Under the pieces are notes generated by a model. That model had not been told where the DNA came from. It was given only the letters and a program-made list of their open reading frames with translations, and searched no databases. Below are positions 14,020 through 22,272 of a stretch of 64,000 nt of DNA, piece after piece. The DNA is taken from assembly GCF_963677155.1 (NCBI RefSeq), contig NZ_OY781884.1, positions 2,972,501-3,036,500 of the forward strand, given 5' to 3'. How positions within the stretch are numbered: the stretch's first letter is position 1; the number at the start of each line of letters is the position of its first letter. The position numbers were made by a program, and so were the translations under genes. Origin of the DNA: an uncultured Draconibacterium sp. GTDB lineage: Bacteria > Bacteroidota > Bacteroidia > Bacteroidales > Prolixibacteraceae.

Positions 14020-14376
14020 ATGAAAAAAATTGAAGCAATAATTCGCAAATCAAAGTTTGATGAGGTAAAAGATGCGCTGTATGAAGCAGGCATCGAATTC
14101 TTCTCTTTCTGGGATGTGAGAGGAGTTGGACAGGCTCGCGAAGGCCGCTCGTACCGTGGTGTAGTTTACGATACCAGTACTATTGAAAGAATAAAATTAT
14201 CCATTATTGTTCGCGATAAAAATATTGATAAAACAGTTCAAGCCATTTTAGGATCAGCCAGAACAGGTGAGATCGGCGACGGTAAAGTATTCGTTCTTCC
14301 TATCGAAGAATCATATCGAATAAGAACCGGAGAGCATGGCGATGAGTCACTATTTATTAAAGGTAAAGAAGAGTAG
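14020..14376 (+). CDS. glnK: PII nitrogen regulatory protein (GlnK type)
   Basis: This 118-aa PII signal protein begins MKKIEAIIRKSKFDEVK as in GlnB/GlnK. The T-loop reads GRSYRGVVYDTSTIERIK; Tyr50 aligns with the uridylylated Tyr51 of Escherichia coli GlnB, with the loop one residue shorter. The C-terminal half has GEIGDGKVFVLPIEESYRIRTGE, the nucleotide-binding B/C loop region. Known relatives bind ATP/ADP and 2-oxoglutarate and block the AmtB pore when nitrogen is plentiful. The amtB start lies 23 nt downstream, the usual glnK-amtB pairing. Whether modification occurs here is not shown. Confidence 0.95.
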   Translation: MKKIEAIIRKSKFDEVKDALYEAGIEFFSFWDVRGVGQAREGRSYRGVVYDTSTIERIKLSIIVRDKNIDKTVQAILGSARTGEIGDGKVFVLPIEESYRIRTGEHGDESLFIKGKEE

Positions 14377-14399
14377 TAACTGAAAAAGATTAAATTATC

Positions 14400-15632
14400 A
14401 TGGAAGAAACTTTGCAAGGCCTACAAATAGGTATAGATAATATGTGGTTATTGGTTGCTGCATTTCTGGTAATGTTCATGCAACCTGGATTTGCCCTGGT
14501 GGAGGCAGGTTTTACACGATCAAAGAACACCGCGAACATTTTAATGAAAAACCTGATGGACTTTTCTATCGGTTCGATATTATATTGGGCTATCGGTTTT
14601 ACCATTATGTATGGAGACTCAATCGGAGGATTCATCGGAACACCTGACCTGTTCTTTATGAGCGATGGTTTTGGAAGTAATTATTCAGATTATGCCGACC
14701 TTTTTTTCCAAACTGTATTTGCTGCAACTGCTGCAACTATTGTTTCGGGAGCAATGGCTGAAAGAACTGAATTTAAAGCATACTTAATTTTTAGTATTGT
14801 TATTACTGTAATTATTTACCCAATTTCCGGTCACTGGACATGGGGTGGTGGTTGGTTGAGCCAACTTGGATTCCACGATTTTGCCGGTTCATCTATTGTA
14901 CACTCTGTTGGTGCATGGGTTGGTTTAGCAGGTGCGTCTATTATTGGACCTCGTATCGGAAAATACAAAAAAGACGGAACTCCGACTGCAATTCCTGGTC
15001 ACAACCTGGCTTACGGTGCACTTGGTGTATTCATCCTGTGGTTCGGATGGTTCGGATTTAACCCCGGATCTCAATTAGCAGCTGCCGGTACTGATAACGC
15101 TGTTGCAATTGGTCACATCGCTGTTACAACTAACCTGGCTGCTGCAGCTGGTGCTGTTACTGCAATGATGGTTGCATGGTTCCGTTACAAACGTCCATCA
15201 CTTTCAATTTCATTGAACGGTGCATTGGCTGGTTTAGTTGCCATTACTGCTGGTTGTGATGCTGTTAATCCTATGGGAGCATTATTCATCGGTATTATTG
15301 CTGGTTTCATTCTGCCATTCGCTGTTGAATTTATTGATAAAGTGTTAAAAGTTGACGACCCTGTAGGTGCTATTTCAGTACACGGTGTTAGTGGTGCTTT
15401 GGGTACACTGGCAGTAGGTTTATTCTCTACTTCTGAAGGTTTATTCTACGGTGGTGGAGCAAAATTACTGGGTATCCAGGCTGTTGGTGTAGCAGCATTC
15501 TTTGCTTGGGCATTTGGTTTAGGTTTGGTATTATTCTTCATCCTGAAGAAAGCAAATATACTGCGCGTTTCTAAGCGCATTGAAGAAGAGGGCCTCGATG
15601 TTTACGAACATGGTGAGAGTGCCTATAATTAA
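14400..15632 (+). CDS. amtB: ammonium transporter
   Basis: The 410-aa membrane protein has about 11 transmembrane segments. It contains the Amt signature around HDFAGSSIVHSVG (near residues 159-171), which includes the first pore histidine, and SVHGVSGALG (near 325), the second pore histidine. There is no obvious cleavable signal peptide. It takes up ammonium as a trimer in known relatives and is gated by the PII protein encoded just upstream. The gene is followed by a strong intrinsic terminator, so the porin-glnK-amtB unit ends here. Confidence 0.96.
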   Translation: MEETLQGLQIGIDNMWLLVAAFLVMFMQPGFALVEAGFTRSKNTANILMKNLMDFSIGSILYWAIGFTIMYGDSIGGFIGTPDLFFMSDGFGSNYSDYADLFFQTVFAATAATIVSGAMAERTEFKAYLIFSIVITVIIYPISGHWTWGGGWLSQLGFHDFAGSSIVHSVGAWVGLAGASIIGPRIGKYKKDGTPTAIPGHNLAYGALGVFILWFGWFGFNPGSQLAAAGTDNAVAIGHIAVTTNLAAAAGAVTAMMVAWFRYKRPSLSISLNGALAGLVAITAGCDAVNPMGALFIGIIAGFILPFAVEFIDKVLKVDDPVGAISVHGVSGALGTLAVGLFSTSEGLFYGGGAKLLGIQAVGVAAFFAWAFGLGLVLFFILKKANILRVSKRIEEEGLDVYEHGESAYN

Positions 15633-15671
15633 TAATCTTCTTCAGCTTTTAAGTCTGTAGCTGTCTGTTTG

Positions 15672-15700
15672 TGGCCCCGTCGTTGGGCGGGGCCATTTTT
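15672..15700 (+). terminator. intrinsic terminator of the glnK-amtB unit
   Basis: TGGCCCCG (15672-15679) pairs perfectly with CGGGGCCA (15688-15695) around an 8-nt loop and is followed by TTTTT, 39 nt after the amtB stop. Confidence 0.9.
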
Positions 15701-15821
15701 CTTTTCAACTACATAACTTGAAAAAAGATTAGAACATTAACTGCATAATATATTTCGTTTTACATTAAATTAAGGTCAAGGGTAGTTATTAGTTAGTTTA
15801 GTTAGATTAAAAGAATCGGAG

Positions 15822-15850
15822 ACCGACTGCAATATGTAGTCGGTTTTTTG
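15822..15850 (+). terminator. second terminator-like hairpin
   Basis: ACCGACT (15822-15828) pairs with AGTCGGT (15838-15844) and runs into a T-tract. It lies 127 nt beyond the amtB terminator with no ORF between, so it may end a small RNA or act as a back-up terminator. Confidence 0.6.
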
Positions 15851-15895
15851 TTGATAAAAATGCAGGCTTTTGAGTGAAAGTATTTGAGGCTTATG

Positions 15896-15903
15896 TATTT
15901 TTG
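15896..15903 (+). promoter_or_regulatory. predicted promoter -7 box of the DUF4494 gene
   Basis: TATTTTTG matches TAnnTTTG and lies 24 nt before the ATG pair at 15928. It falls after the frame's first possible start (GTG at 15874), which argues for the downstream start. Confidence 0.5.
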
Positions 15904-15927
15904 TCTCTTCTAAAAAATGTAGAAATT

Positions 15928-16557
15928 ATGATGCAGACTTGGTTCGAGAGTAAAGTAAAATATATGAAAGTTTCCGAGAGCGGAAGCGAATCGATGGTAA
16001 CTGAAAACTTTTTGCTGGATGCCGTATCGTACACCGATGCCGAAACGCGGATTATTCGCCAAATGCAGCAAATAGTTAGAGGTGGAGAGTTTCAGATTGT
16101 TGACATTAAAAAATCGCGTATTGCCGAAGTTTTTCCATTTGAAAATGGTGAATGGTGGTTTAAAGCAGCCATTAATCTGGTTACAATTGACGAGGAAGCA
16201 GGTAAGGAGAAGAAAATAAAAACAAATTACCTGATAATGGCCGACGACATTAAAGAGGCACTTACCCGATTAGACGAAAGTTTGGAATACCTGGTGATTC
16301 CATTTGTCGTTACTTCTTTGGCGGTTAGTCCGATTGTAGATGTTTTTCCTTATAATCCTGAGGAAGCACAAATTCCCGATGGTTATGTTCCGGTAGAAAA
16401 TAACGAAGACGAACAGAAGAATCCGATATTTACTGATGGCGTAAATCCTTATGCCGAAGATGAGTCGGAAGCGGCTCCATCATCGGAAGAGGAGCTTGAA
16501 GTTGATGAAAATCACGAAGAAATAGACGACTCCGCCGAAGAAAAAACGGAGGAATAG
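15928..16557 (+). CDS. DUF4494 family protein
   Basis: The cytoplasmic product (about 209 aa) begins MMQTWFESKVKYMKVSE. The pattern TWFExKVxY, then VTExxLxDAxSxTxAExRI, then VxxIKKSRIAEVF is that of DUF4494, found almost only in Bacteroidota and of unknown function. The C-terminal 60 residues are very acidic (runs of Glu/Asp after residue 145) and look disordered. A GTG start at 15874 is possible but would begin upstream of the predicted promoter. It is convergent with the next gene, sharing a bidirectional terminator. Confidence 0.75.
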   Translation: MMQTWFESKVKYMKVSESGSESMVTENFLLDAVSYTDAETRIIRQMQQIVRGGEFQIVDIKKSRIAEVFPFENGEWWFKAAINLVTIDEEAGKEKKIKTNYLIMADDIKEALTRLDESLEYLVIPFVVTSLAVSPIVDVFPYNPEEAQIPDGYVPVENNEDEQKNPIFTDGVNPYAEDESEAAPSSEEELEVDENHEEIDDSAEEKTEE

Positions 16558-16565
16558 AAAAAAAA

Positions 16566-16602
16566 CAGTCCGCCTGTAAGTAATGTACAGGCAGACTGCT
16601 TT
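16566..16602. terminator. bidirectional terminator between convergent genes
   Basis: A 13-position stem with one mismatch (CAGTCCGCCTGTA at 16566-16578 against TACAGGCAGACTG at 16586-16598) lies between two converging stop codons, preceded by an A-run and followed by a T-run, so it can serve both strands. Confidence 0.85.
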
Positions 16603-16623
16603 TAAGTAGTTGACGAAAAATCG

Positions 16624-17304
16624 TTATAGGTTTACCATTACTTTGTAGTAGTTGAATTTACAACGCATTTTCGGATCGAATTGGTAGTAAGCAATTGCAA
16701 TCCGGCAAATGTCCTGTATTGTTTCGTAAATCTTTGCTACTTCTTTTTTGCCGTAATTATCCAGCTCGGTATCTCCTTCTAAAGCAATAAAGCAATCTTC
16801 AAACTGGCTGATGCGGTTGGCACAAACAAGAATCTTATCAAATAAGGCATCAGGAGTTCCCTTTTCACTAATGTTTTGCCTTAAGCTTTCGTTTAAATTG
16901 GCGGCAAATGTTTTCAGAAATTTGAACAGGCTAATGTGGTCGCCGTTTTTGGCATCGCTGAAATAATCGGTATATCCGGTATTTTGAAAGAATTCTTTTA
17001 AAAAGACCTTGTTGTTTTTGAAATCAACTTTCATTGATGCTCTTAAGACTTTCAAATGCTGAAGACCTTCAATCATGATGTCGTGCCACTCGCGATAGCG
17101 CTCGTCTTGGAGTGAGTCGAGGCTGTCGGCATAATGTTTATCAATGGTGTCGTCAATCCACACCATTAGCGATGTAGCGAATTCCGGATCCCATTCTTTT
17201 CGAAGAATAGATAACTCGTAGATGTTTTCTTTAAAGGTTTTTGCAATTTGCTGACAAGCTAAGATGGTTGCGGTACTGGTAGGACAAACGGTTAATGTTT
17301 CCAT
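16624..17304 (-). CDS. hypothetical helical protein
   Basis: Unrecognised 226-aa soluble protein with no signal peptide or membrane segment. It looks all-helical, with conserved-looking aromatic and acidic stretches (WIDDTIDKHYADSLDSL near 49-65, FNYYKVMVNL at the end). It has its own promoter and converges with the DUF4494 gene. The three bases before the stop and the shared terminator mark the 3' end clearly. Size and composition resemble Bacteroidota-specific proteins without known function; no role is assigned. Confidence 0.65.
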   Translation of the reverse strand: METLTVCPTSTATILACQQIAKTFKENIYELSILRKEWDPEFATSLMVWIDDTIDKHYADSLDSLQDERYREWHDIMIEGLQHLKVLRASMKVDFKNNKVFLKEFFQNTGYTDYFSDAKNGDHISLFKFLKTFAANLNESLRQNISEKGTPDALFDKILVCANRISQFEDCFIALEGDTELDNYGKKEVAKIYETIQDICRIAIAYYQFDPKMRCKFNYYKVMVNL

Positions 17305-17335
17305 ACAAGCGGTTTTTAGAAGTTAGAAGATATAA

Positions 17336-17368
17336 CAAAGCTACGGAGTACTGCTGGAATATACCAAA
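17336..17368 (-). promoter_or_regulatory. predicted promoter of the 226-aa gene
   Basis: On the minus strand a TTTG (17365-17368) is followed after 21 nt by TAGCTTTG (17336-17343), a good Bacteroidota -33/-7 pair, 32 nt before the start codon. Confidence 0.6.
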
Positions 17369-17518
17369 TTGCAAAGTATTAATATACAATGTTTTATAAC
17401 TATGTTGTGGAGCTATGTTTCATAACTGTGTTTTATAATATGTTTTTCAATGTCAGGAGTACTGAAAATCTGCTGACACGAGTGGGGTGACTTGTCTAAG
17501 TAGTTAAAATAGAAGTGT

Positions 17519-18136
17519 TTACTTGTGGCGTTTTTTAAGCTCGCGAACCACGTCTTCAATGCGGTAACCTTTATGAGTAAGCAACACAACGAGGTGATAA
17601 AGTAAATCTCCGGCTTCGTACATAAAGTTTTCGTCATCGTTTGCCATTGCACCAATAATAGTTTCAACAGCTTCTTCGCCAACTTTTTGTGTGATTTTTC
17701 GTGTTCCCTTTTGGAAAAGTGAAGTGGTGTATGAACCCTCTGGCATTTCGGCTTTCCGCTTGTCGATAAAATCCTGTAGGTAGCTCAAGAATTGAATATC
17801 GTTGCCAGTATTTGATTCTTTAAAGCAAGTGTCATCGCCTTTGTGGCAAACCGGCCCAACAGGATTTACCTTGATTAGAAGCGTATCATCGTCGCAATCA
17901 ATTGCCATTGAAACAACATTAAGAAAATTTCCCGATTCCTCGCCTTTGGTCCACAAGCGGTTTTTGGTGCGGCTGAAAAACGTTACTTTACCAATTTTCT
18001 GTGTTTTGGCAAGCGCATCTTCGTTCATAAAACCAAGCATCAAAACATTTTGCGTTTCCGCATCCTGAATGATTGCCGGAATTAGTCCGTCCATTTTATT
18101 AAAATCGATTTTTGAAATATCTGTTAGCTGTCTCAT
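17519..18136 (-). CDS. hisIE: bifunctional HisI/HisE histidine biosynthesis protein
   Basis: The 205-aa fusion performs steps 2 and 3 of histidine synthesis. The HisI half (residues 1 to about 110, phosphoribosyl-AMP cyclohydrolase) has SRTKNRLWTKGEESGN, DCDDDTLL and the metal-binding CHKGDDTCF. The HisE half (phosphoribosyl-ATP pyrophosphatase) has KVGEEAVETIIGA and EAGDLLYHLVVLL. Length and order match other fused HisIE proteins. It follows hisF after 84 nt and closes the hisA-hisF-hisIE unit. Identification is secure. Confidence 0.95.
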   Translation of the reverse strand: MRQLTDISKIDFNKMDGLIPAIIQDAETQNVLMLGFMNEDALAKTQKIGKVTFFSRTKNRLWTKGEESGNFLNVVSMAIDCDDDTLLIKVNPVGPVCHKGDDTCFKESNTGNDIQFLSYLQDFIDKRKAEMPEGSYTTSLFQKGTRKITQKVGEEAVETIIGAMANDDENFMYEAGDLLYHLVVLLTHKGYRIEDVVRELKKRHK

Positions 18137-18220
18137 AATCTTTAGTCAAAAGTCCGAAGCCTGAAGCCCGGAGCAATTTATAATTCTGTAATTGTGCTGC
18201 GAAGTTAGTATTTTGATTGG

Positions 18221-18976
18221 CTATCGGACAACAATGCCTTTTTCTTTTAAGTATTTCTTAAGAACCGGAATTGGAATTTCGTTGTAATGGAAGATGCTGG
18301 CTGCCAGTCCGGCGTCGGCTTTGCCCTTTGTAAAAACATCAACAAAATGTTCTTTAGTGCCTGCGCCACCCGATGCAATGATCGGAATCTTCAGCATATC
18401 GGCCATTTTCGAAAGCTCTTTATTGGCGAATCCATTTTTTGTTCCGTCGTGGTTCATCGATGTAAAAAGGATTTCTCCGGCACCACGATCTTCGGCTTCT
18501 TTGGCCCACGAAAAAAGTTCTTTGTCGGTCGGAATGCGACCTCCGTTTACCGTAACCGTCCAGTGTTCGTTCTCATCGCCCCGTGCATCTATGGCAACAA
18601 CTACAAACTGGCTTCCAAAATTCAGTGCCAGATCATCAATTAGTTTTGGATTACGAACCGCCGATGAGTTAATTGAAATTTTATCGGCGCCTGCAGCCAA
18701 AAGCTTTTCTGCATCGCTCAATTCGCTAATGCCACCTCCAACAGTAAAGGGGATGTTTATGTGCGCTGCAATTCGTTTTACCAGTTCAACAAAAGTTTTG
18801 CGGCCTTCGTGTGTTGCTGTAATATCCAGAAAACACAGTTCGTCGGCGCCGTCGGCTGCATATTTTGCCCCCAGTTCTACCGGGTCGCCCACTTCTTTTA
18901 TGTCGACAAAATTGATTCCCTTAACGGTTTGTCCGTTTCGGATATCGAGGCATGGTATTATTCGTTTTGCAAGCAT
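18221..18976 (-). CDS. hisF: imidazole glycerol phosphate synthase cyclase subunit
   Basis: The 251-aa (beta/alpha)8 barrel closes the imidazole ring using ammonia delivered by HisH. It begins [16 protein letters not shown], with the catalytic Asp in PCLDI, and has the phosphate loops VGGGI near 80 and ASGGAG near 222. Its glutaminase partner HisH is not encoded in this window, so the rest of the pathway must be elsewhere. An 81-bp palindromic repeat lies between hisA and hisF. Confidence 0.95.
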   Translation of the reverse strand: MLAKRIIPCLDIRNGQTVKGINFVDIKEVGDPVELGAKYAADGADELCFLDITATHEGRKTFVELVKRIAAHINIPFTVGGGISELSDAEKLLAAGADKISINSSAVRNPKLIDDLALNFGSQFVVVAIDARGDENEHWTVTVNGGRIPTDKELFSWAKEAEDRGAGEILFTSMNHDGTKNGFANKELSKMADMLKIPIIASGGAGTKEHFVDVFTKGKADAGLAASIFHYNEIPIPVLKKYLKEKGIVVR

Positions 18977-18991
18977 TTTCTTATCAGTTTG

Positions 18992-19072
18992 GTCATTTCG
19001 ACGAGTAGGCGAGGAGAAATCTGTTAATATGAGGTAGATTTCTCAGCTTCGTTCATCAGTATTCGAAATGAC
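18992..19072. repeat. 81-bp REP-like palindrome between hisA and hisF
   Basis: The outer arms GTCATTTCGA (18992-19001) and TCGAAATGAC (19063-19072) and inner arms AGAAATCT (19015-19022) and AGATTTCT (19036-19043) make a long imperfect hairpin. The type is common as a dispersed intergenic repeat in Bacteroidota; copy number here cannot be judged from one window. Confidence 0.65.
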
Positions 19073-19082
19073 AGTATCATTG

Positions 19083-19814
19083 TTATGAAATGAACTTCTC
19101 AATTTCTTTCAAAGTTATGCGATTTTCATAAATGGCTTTTCCGGTGATCACACCCGGAACGCCCATTTCATCTAATTTTAATATGTCGTCCATGGTGGCA
19201 ATTCCGCCACTGGAAATTATTTCCACTTCGGGAAGCTTTTTCATAATGTCAGCGTACAGTTCAAAAGAAGGGCCGCTTAACATTCCGTCGCGGCTGATAT
19301 CCGTTGAAATTACTTTGCTGATTCCCTGTTTGTGGAATTCTGAAATAAAATCGATAACACCTAATTCTGTGGTTTCCAGCCAACCGCTTACAGCAATATT
19401 GCCGTCTTTAGCATCGGCACCCAGAATGATTTTTTCGCTGCCAAATTTCTCCAGCCAGCTCAGAAAAGTATCTTTTTCTTTTACCGCGATACTTCCTCCG
19501 GTAACCATTGCTGCACCTGAGTTAAATGCAATTTCCAGATCTTTATCCGATTTTAATCCGCCACCAAAGTCAATTACCAAATTGGTTTTTCCGGCGATTG
19601 TTTCAAGTACTTTGTAATTTACAATATGCTTGGCTTTTGCCCCGTCCAAATCAACAAGGTGCAAACGCGTGATTCCTGCATCTTCAAACATTTTAGCCAC
19701 CTCCAGCGGATTCTCATTGTAAATCGTTTTTTGGTTATAATCTCCCTGAGAAAGTCGCACGCATTTGGCGTCAATCAGATCAATCGCAGGAATTATCTCT
19801 ATTTTTTTTATCAT
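19083..19814 (-). CDS. hisA: ProFAR isomerase
   Basis: The product (about 243 aa) is the barrel enzyme that isomerises ProFAR to PRFAR, the substrate of HisF. It begins [25 protein letters not shown], with the catalytic Asp in PAIDL, and has phosphate loops FGGGLKS and SSGGIA and the [10 protein letters not shown] segment with the second catalytic Asp. Eleven further codons could be read upstream, but the [12 protein letters not shown] start is the family norm. It begins the hisA-hisF-hisIE unit. Confidence 0.95.
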   Translation of the reverse strand: MIKKIEIIPAIDLIDAKCVRLSQGDYNQKTIYNENPLEVAKMFEDAGITRLHLVDLDGAKAKHIVNYKVLETIAGKTNLVIDFGGGLKSDKDLEIAFNSGAAMVTGGSIAVKEKDTFLSWLEKFGSEKIILGADAKDGNIAVSGWLETTELGVIDFISEFHKQGISKVISTDISRDGMLSGPSFELYADIMKKLPEVEIISSGGIATMDDILKLDEMGVPGVITGKAIYENRITLKEIEKFIS

Positions 19815-19844
19815 GTTTTTAATTTCTCTCAATCCGCGAGGCCA

Positions 19845-19852
19845 CAAAGGTA
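19845..19852 (-). promoter_or_regulatory. predicted hisA promoter -7 box
   Basis: TACCTTTG on the minus strand matches TAnnTTTG 31 nt before the hisA start, in the gap after argF'. It suggests that the three his genes are transcribed separately from the long arg/pro operon just upstream. Confidence 0.5.
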
Positions 19853-19858
19853 GCAGAA

Positions 19859-20806
19859 TTAAGCATTTTCAAGAATCATTTTCAATACTGCCTGTGTAGT
19901 AACTTCGCGGTTGTAAGCTTCTTCAACCACAATTGAGTTCGGGCTGTCGATCACACTATCGGTAACGACCATGTTACGGCGCACGGGAAGGCAGTGCATA
20001 AATTTGGCATCGTTGGTTAATGCCATTTTTGCTTCATCAACCGTCCAGCTCATATCTTTCGAAAGGATTTGCCCATATTCGGTGTACGAAGCCCAGTTTT
20101 TAGCGTAAATAAAATCAGCACCTTCAAATGCTTTTTTCTGATCGTACTCCACTTTTATATCGCCCATAAATTCCGGAGCCAGTTCGTAACCTTTCGGGTG
20201 GGTAACAACCAATTCGTAATCGGTTTCACGCATCCACTCAACAAACGAGTTGGCAACGGCTTGTGGTAAAGCACGCGGATGCGGTGCCCATGTAAGAACT
20301 ACTTTTGGCTTTTCTACCTTTTTGTGTTCTTCAATGGTTACCAGGTCGGCAAAACTTTGCAAAGGGTGACGAGTTGCAGCTTCCATGCTTACCACCGGAA
20401 CGCCGGCATATTCAACAAACTGGCTCAGTATTTTTTCTGCATAATCGTCTTCACGTTTTTCAAATTTGGCAAAAGCCCGTACGCCAATTACATCACAATA
20501 TTTACCAATAACAGGGATGGCTTCGCGTAGGTGTTCGGCATTTTTGCCATCCATAACCACGCCCATTTCCGATTCCAGTTGCCAGCTGTCTTCGTTCACG
20601 TTCATCACCATTGTGTTCATGCCCATGTTCATGGCAGCTTTTTGGGTGCTGAGACGTGTGCGCAGACTTGAGTTGAAAAATACCAGAACCATGGTTTTGT
20701 TTTTTCCCAGGTGTTGAAATCCAAATTTGTTATTTTTTACTTCGAATGCAGTTGCCAGCGCTTTTTCAATACTGGGAATATCTTTTACTGATGTAAATTT
20801 TTTCAT
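19859..20806 (-). CDS. argF': N-acyl-ornithine carbamoyltransferase (ArgF' type)
   Basis: The product (about 315 aa) transfers a carbamoyl group to an N-acylated ornithine, the variant route in Bacteroidota and Xanthomonas. The carbamoyl-phosphate loop reads [15 protein letters not shown], with HPLQSFADL and [11 protein letters not shown] further on, closely matching the Bacteroides fragilis succinylornithine enzyme. In the acyl-group loop this protein has [14 protein letters not shown]; the position reported to separate the succinyl (Pro) and acetyl (Glu) enzymes is Ala, so the acyl group is uncertain. The start is [12 protein letters not shown]. It is the last gene of the arg/pro operon. 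Confidence 0.93.
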   Translation of the reverse strand: MKKFTSVKDIPSIEKALATAFEVKNNKFGFQHLGKNKTMVLVFFNSSLRTRLSTQKAAMNMGMNTMVMNVNEDSWQLESEMGVVMDGKNAEHLREAIPVIGKYCDVIGVRAFAKFEKREDDYAEKILSQFVEYAGVPVVSMEAATRHPLQSFADLVTIEEHKKVEKPKVVLTWAPHPRALPQAVANSFVEWMRETDYELVVTHPKGYELAPEFMGDIKVEYDQKKAFEGADFIYAKNWASYTEYGQILSKDMSWTVDEAKMALTNDAKFMHCLPVRRNMVVTDSVIDSPNSIVVEEAYNREVTTQAVLKMILENA

Positions 20807-20870
20807 GTTTAAAAAGTTGAAAGTCAGAAGTTGGAAGCACAAAGCCTCAACTTCAAACTAGATTTGATTT

Positions 20871-22121
20871 TTATTTAGGTCGTACTTGTCCGTTTCCTTT
20901 AATTATCCATTTGTAGCTGGTCAATTCTTCCAGTGCCATTGGCCCGCGGGCGTGTAATTTTTGTGTGCTGATGCCAATTTCAGCTCCAAGTCCAAATTGT
21001 GCACCATCGGTATAAGCGGTTGATGCATTTGAATACACAGAAGATGCATCAACCATTTTGCAGAATGTTTCAATTCGCTCCTGGTTTTCAGTAATAATCG
21101 CCTCGCTGTGTTTTGATGAATGTGTATTAATATGGTCCAAAGCTTCGTTGAAAGACCCAACAGTTTTAATCGACATTTTCATTGATAAGAATTCTGTTCC
21201 GAATGATTCTTCTGTGGCCTCGAATAACAGCTCTTTGGGGTAAATAGGTTCTATTTGTTTGTAAGCTTTTTCATCGGCATAAATTACCACCTGTTCTTCC
21301 GATAGTTTTTGAGCAAAATCGTTCAGTTCATTCAATCGGTTTTCGTGAATTACCAAACAGTCCAACGCGTTACAAACCGAAACACGGCGGGTTTTGGCAT
21401 TAAATATAATTTCGCGGCCTTTTTTGGCATCGCCAAATTCATCGAAATAAGTATGGCATATTCCTGCACCGGTTTCAATTACCGGAATGGTGGCATTTTC
21501 GCGTACAAAATTTATTAGCCCCTGGCTTCCGCGTGGAATAATCAAATCGATATATCCGCGAGCGCGCAACATTTCGTTGGTTTCCTCGCGCCCGGCAGGA
21601 AGTAATGTTACTGTATTTTCGTCGAAATCGAATTTCTTTAGCACATCGCGTATGATAGAAACAATGGCCTGGTTGGAGTAAATGGCATCGCTGCCACCTT
21701 TTAAAACACAAGCGTTTCCAGACTTTAAACACAAAGCAAAAACATCAAAAGTAACGTTTGGGCGGGCTTCATAAATTATCCCGATTACACCAAACGGCAC
21801 GGTGACTTTTTTGATTTTCAGCCCATTTTCGCGAACCGTTTCTTTTAATGTTTTCCCAACCGGACTTTCAAGGCGGGCAACGTTTTCCATGTCTGAAGCG
21901 ATTCCTTCAAGTCTTTCTTTTGATAATTTAAGACGGTCGAATTTTGGATCTTGCGGATCCATCCGATCCAGGTCTTTTTGGTTCTCCGAAAGAATAAAAT
22001 CGGATTTTGCCCTTGCTTCGTTAGCCAGCTCCAGCAACAATTGTTTAACCTGGTCGTCATTCACCAGGTTTAATTTGCGTGATGCATCAAGCGTTTTTTT
22101 AAGCTGTTGTTCTATTTTCAT
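20871..22121 (-). CDS. proA: gamma-glutamyl phosphate reductase
   Basis: The product (about 416 aa) reduces gamma-glutamyl phosphate to glutamate semialdehyde with NADPH, step 2 of proline synthesis. It has the aldehyde-dehydrogenase fold. The catalytic Cys is in [12 protein letters not shown], and [14 protein letters not shown] and IPRGSQGLI are family hallmarks. Two overlapping starts (22127 and 22121) differ by two codons. It lies after proB, separated by about 150 nt containing a GC-rich hairpin. Confidence 0.95.
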   Translation of the reverse strand: MKIEQQLKKTLDASRKLNLVNDDQVKQLLLELANEARAKSDFILSENQKDLDRMDPQDPKFDRLKLSKERLEGIASDMENVARLESPVGKTLKETVRENGLKIKKVTVPFGVIGIIYEARPNVTFDVFALCLKSGNACVLKGGSDAIYSNQAIVSIIRDVLKKFDFDENTVTLLPAGREETNEMLRARGYIDLIIPRGSQGLINFVRENATIPVIETGAGICHTYFDEFGDAKKGREIIFNAKTRRVSVCNALDCLVIHENRLNELNDFAQKLSEEQVVIYADEKAYKQIEPIYPKELLFEATEESFGTEFLSMKMSIKTVGSFNEALDHINTHSSKHSEAIITENQERIETFCKMVDASSVYSNASTAYTDGAQFGLGAEIGISTQKLHARGPMALEELTSYKWIIKGNGQVRPK

Positions 22122-22145
22122 AATCAATGGTCTTTCAACGAAAAA

Positions 22146-22169
22146 CCCTCTCCCGGGGGAGGGAGAGGG
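22146..22169 (-). terminator. GC-rich hairpin with U-tract between proB and proA
   Basis: CCCTCTCCC and GGGAGAGGG (22146-22154, 22161-22169) form a 9-bp stem with a 6-nt loop. Read on the minus strand it is followed by TTTTT, the form of an intrinsic terminator inside the operon. Partial termination before proA, or a dispersed repeat with the same shape, are both possible. Confidence 0.5.
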
Positions 22170-22272
22170 AGCTCAGAATATGTTTAAATTAAGGCATCAA
22201 AAAAAGGGAGTAAGAGTAGTTTGTCGTGGGTGACAAACTTAGTTAAAGGTTACTCTGAGCTATTTTTATATT

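Noticed and set aside
18294-19037. A 247-codon plus-strand frame opposite hisF
   Set aside because: Serine/proline-rich shadow of hisF in the opposite strand, running into the palindromic repeat; no start context or family similarity.
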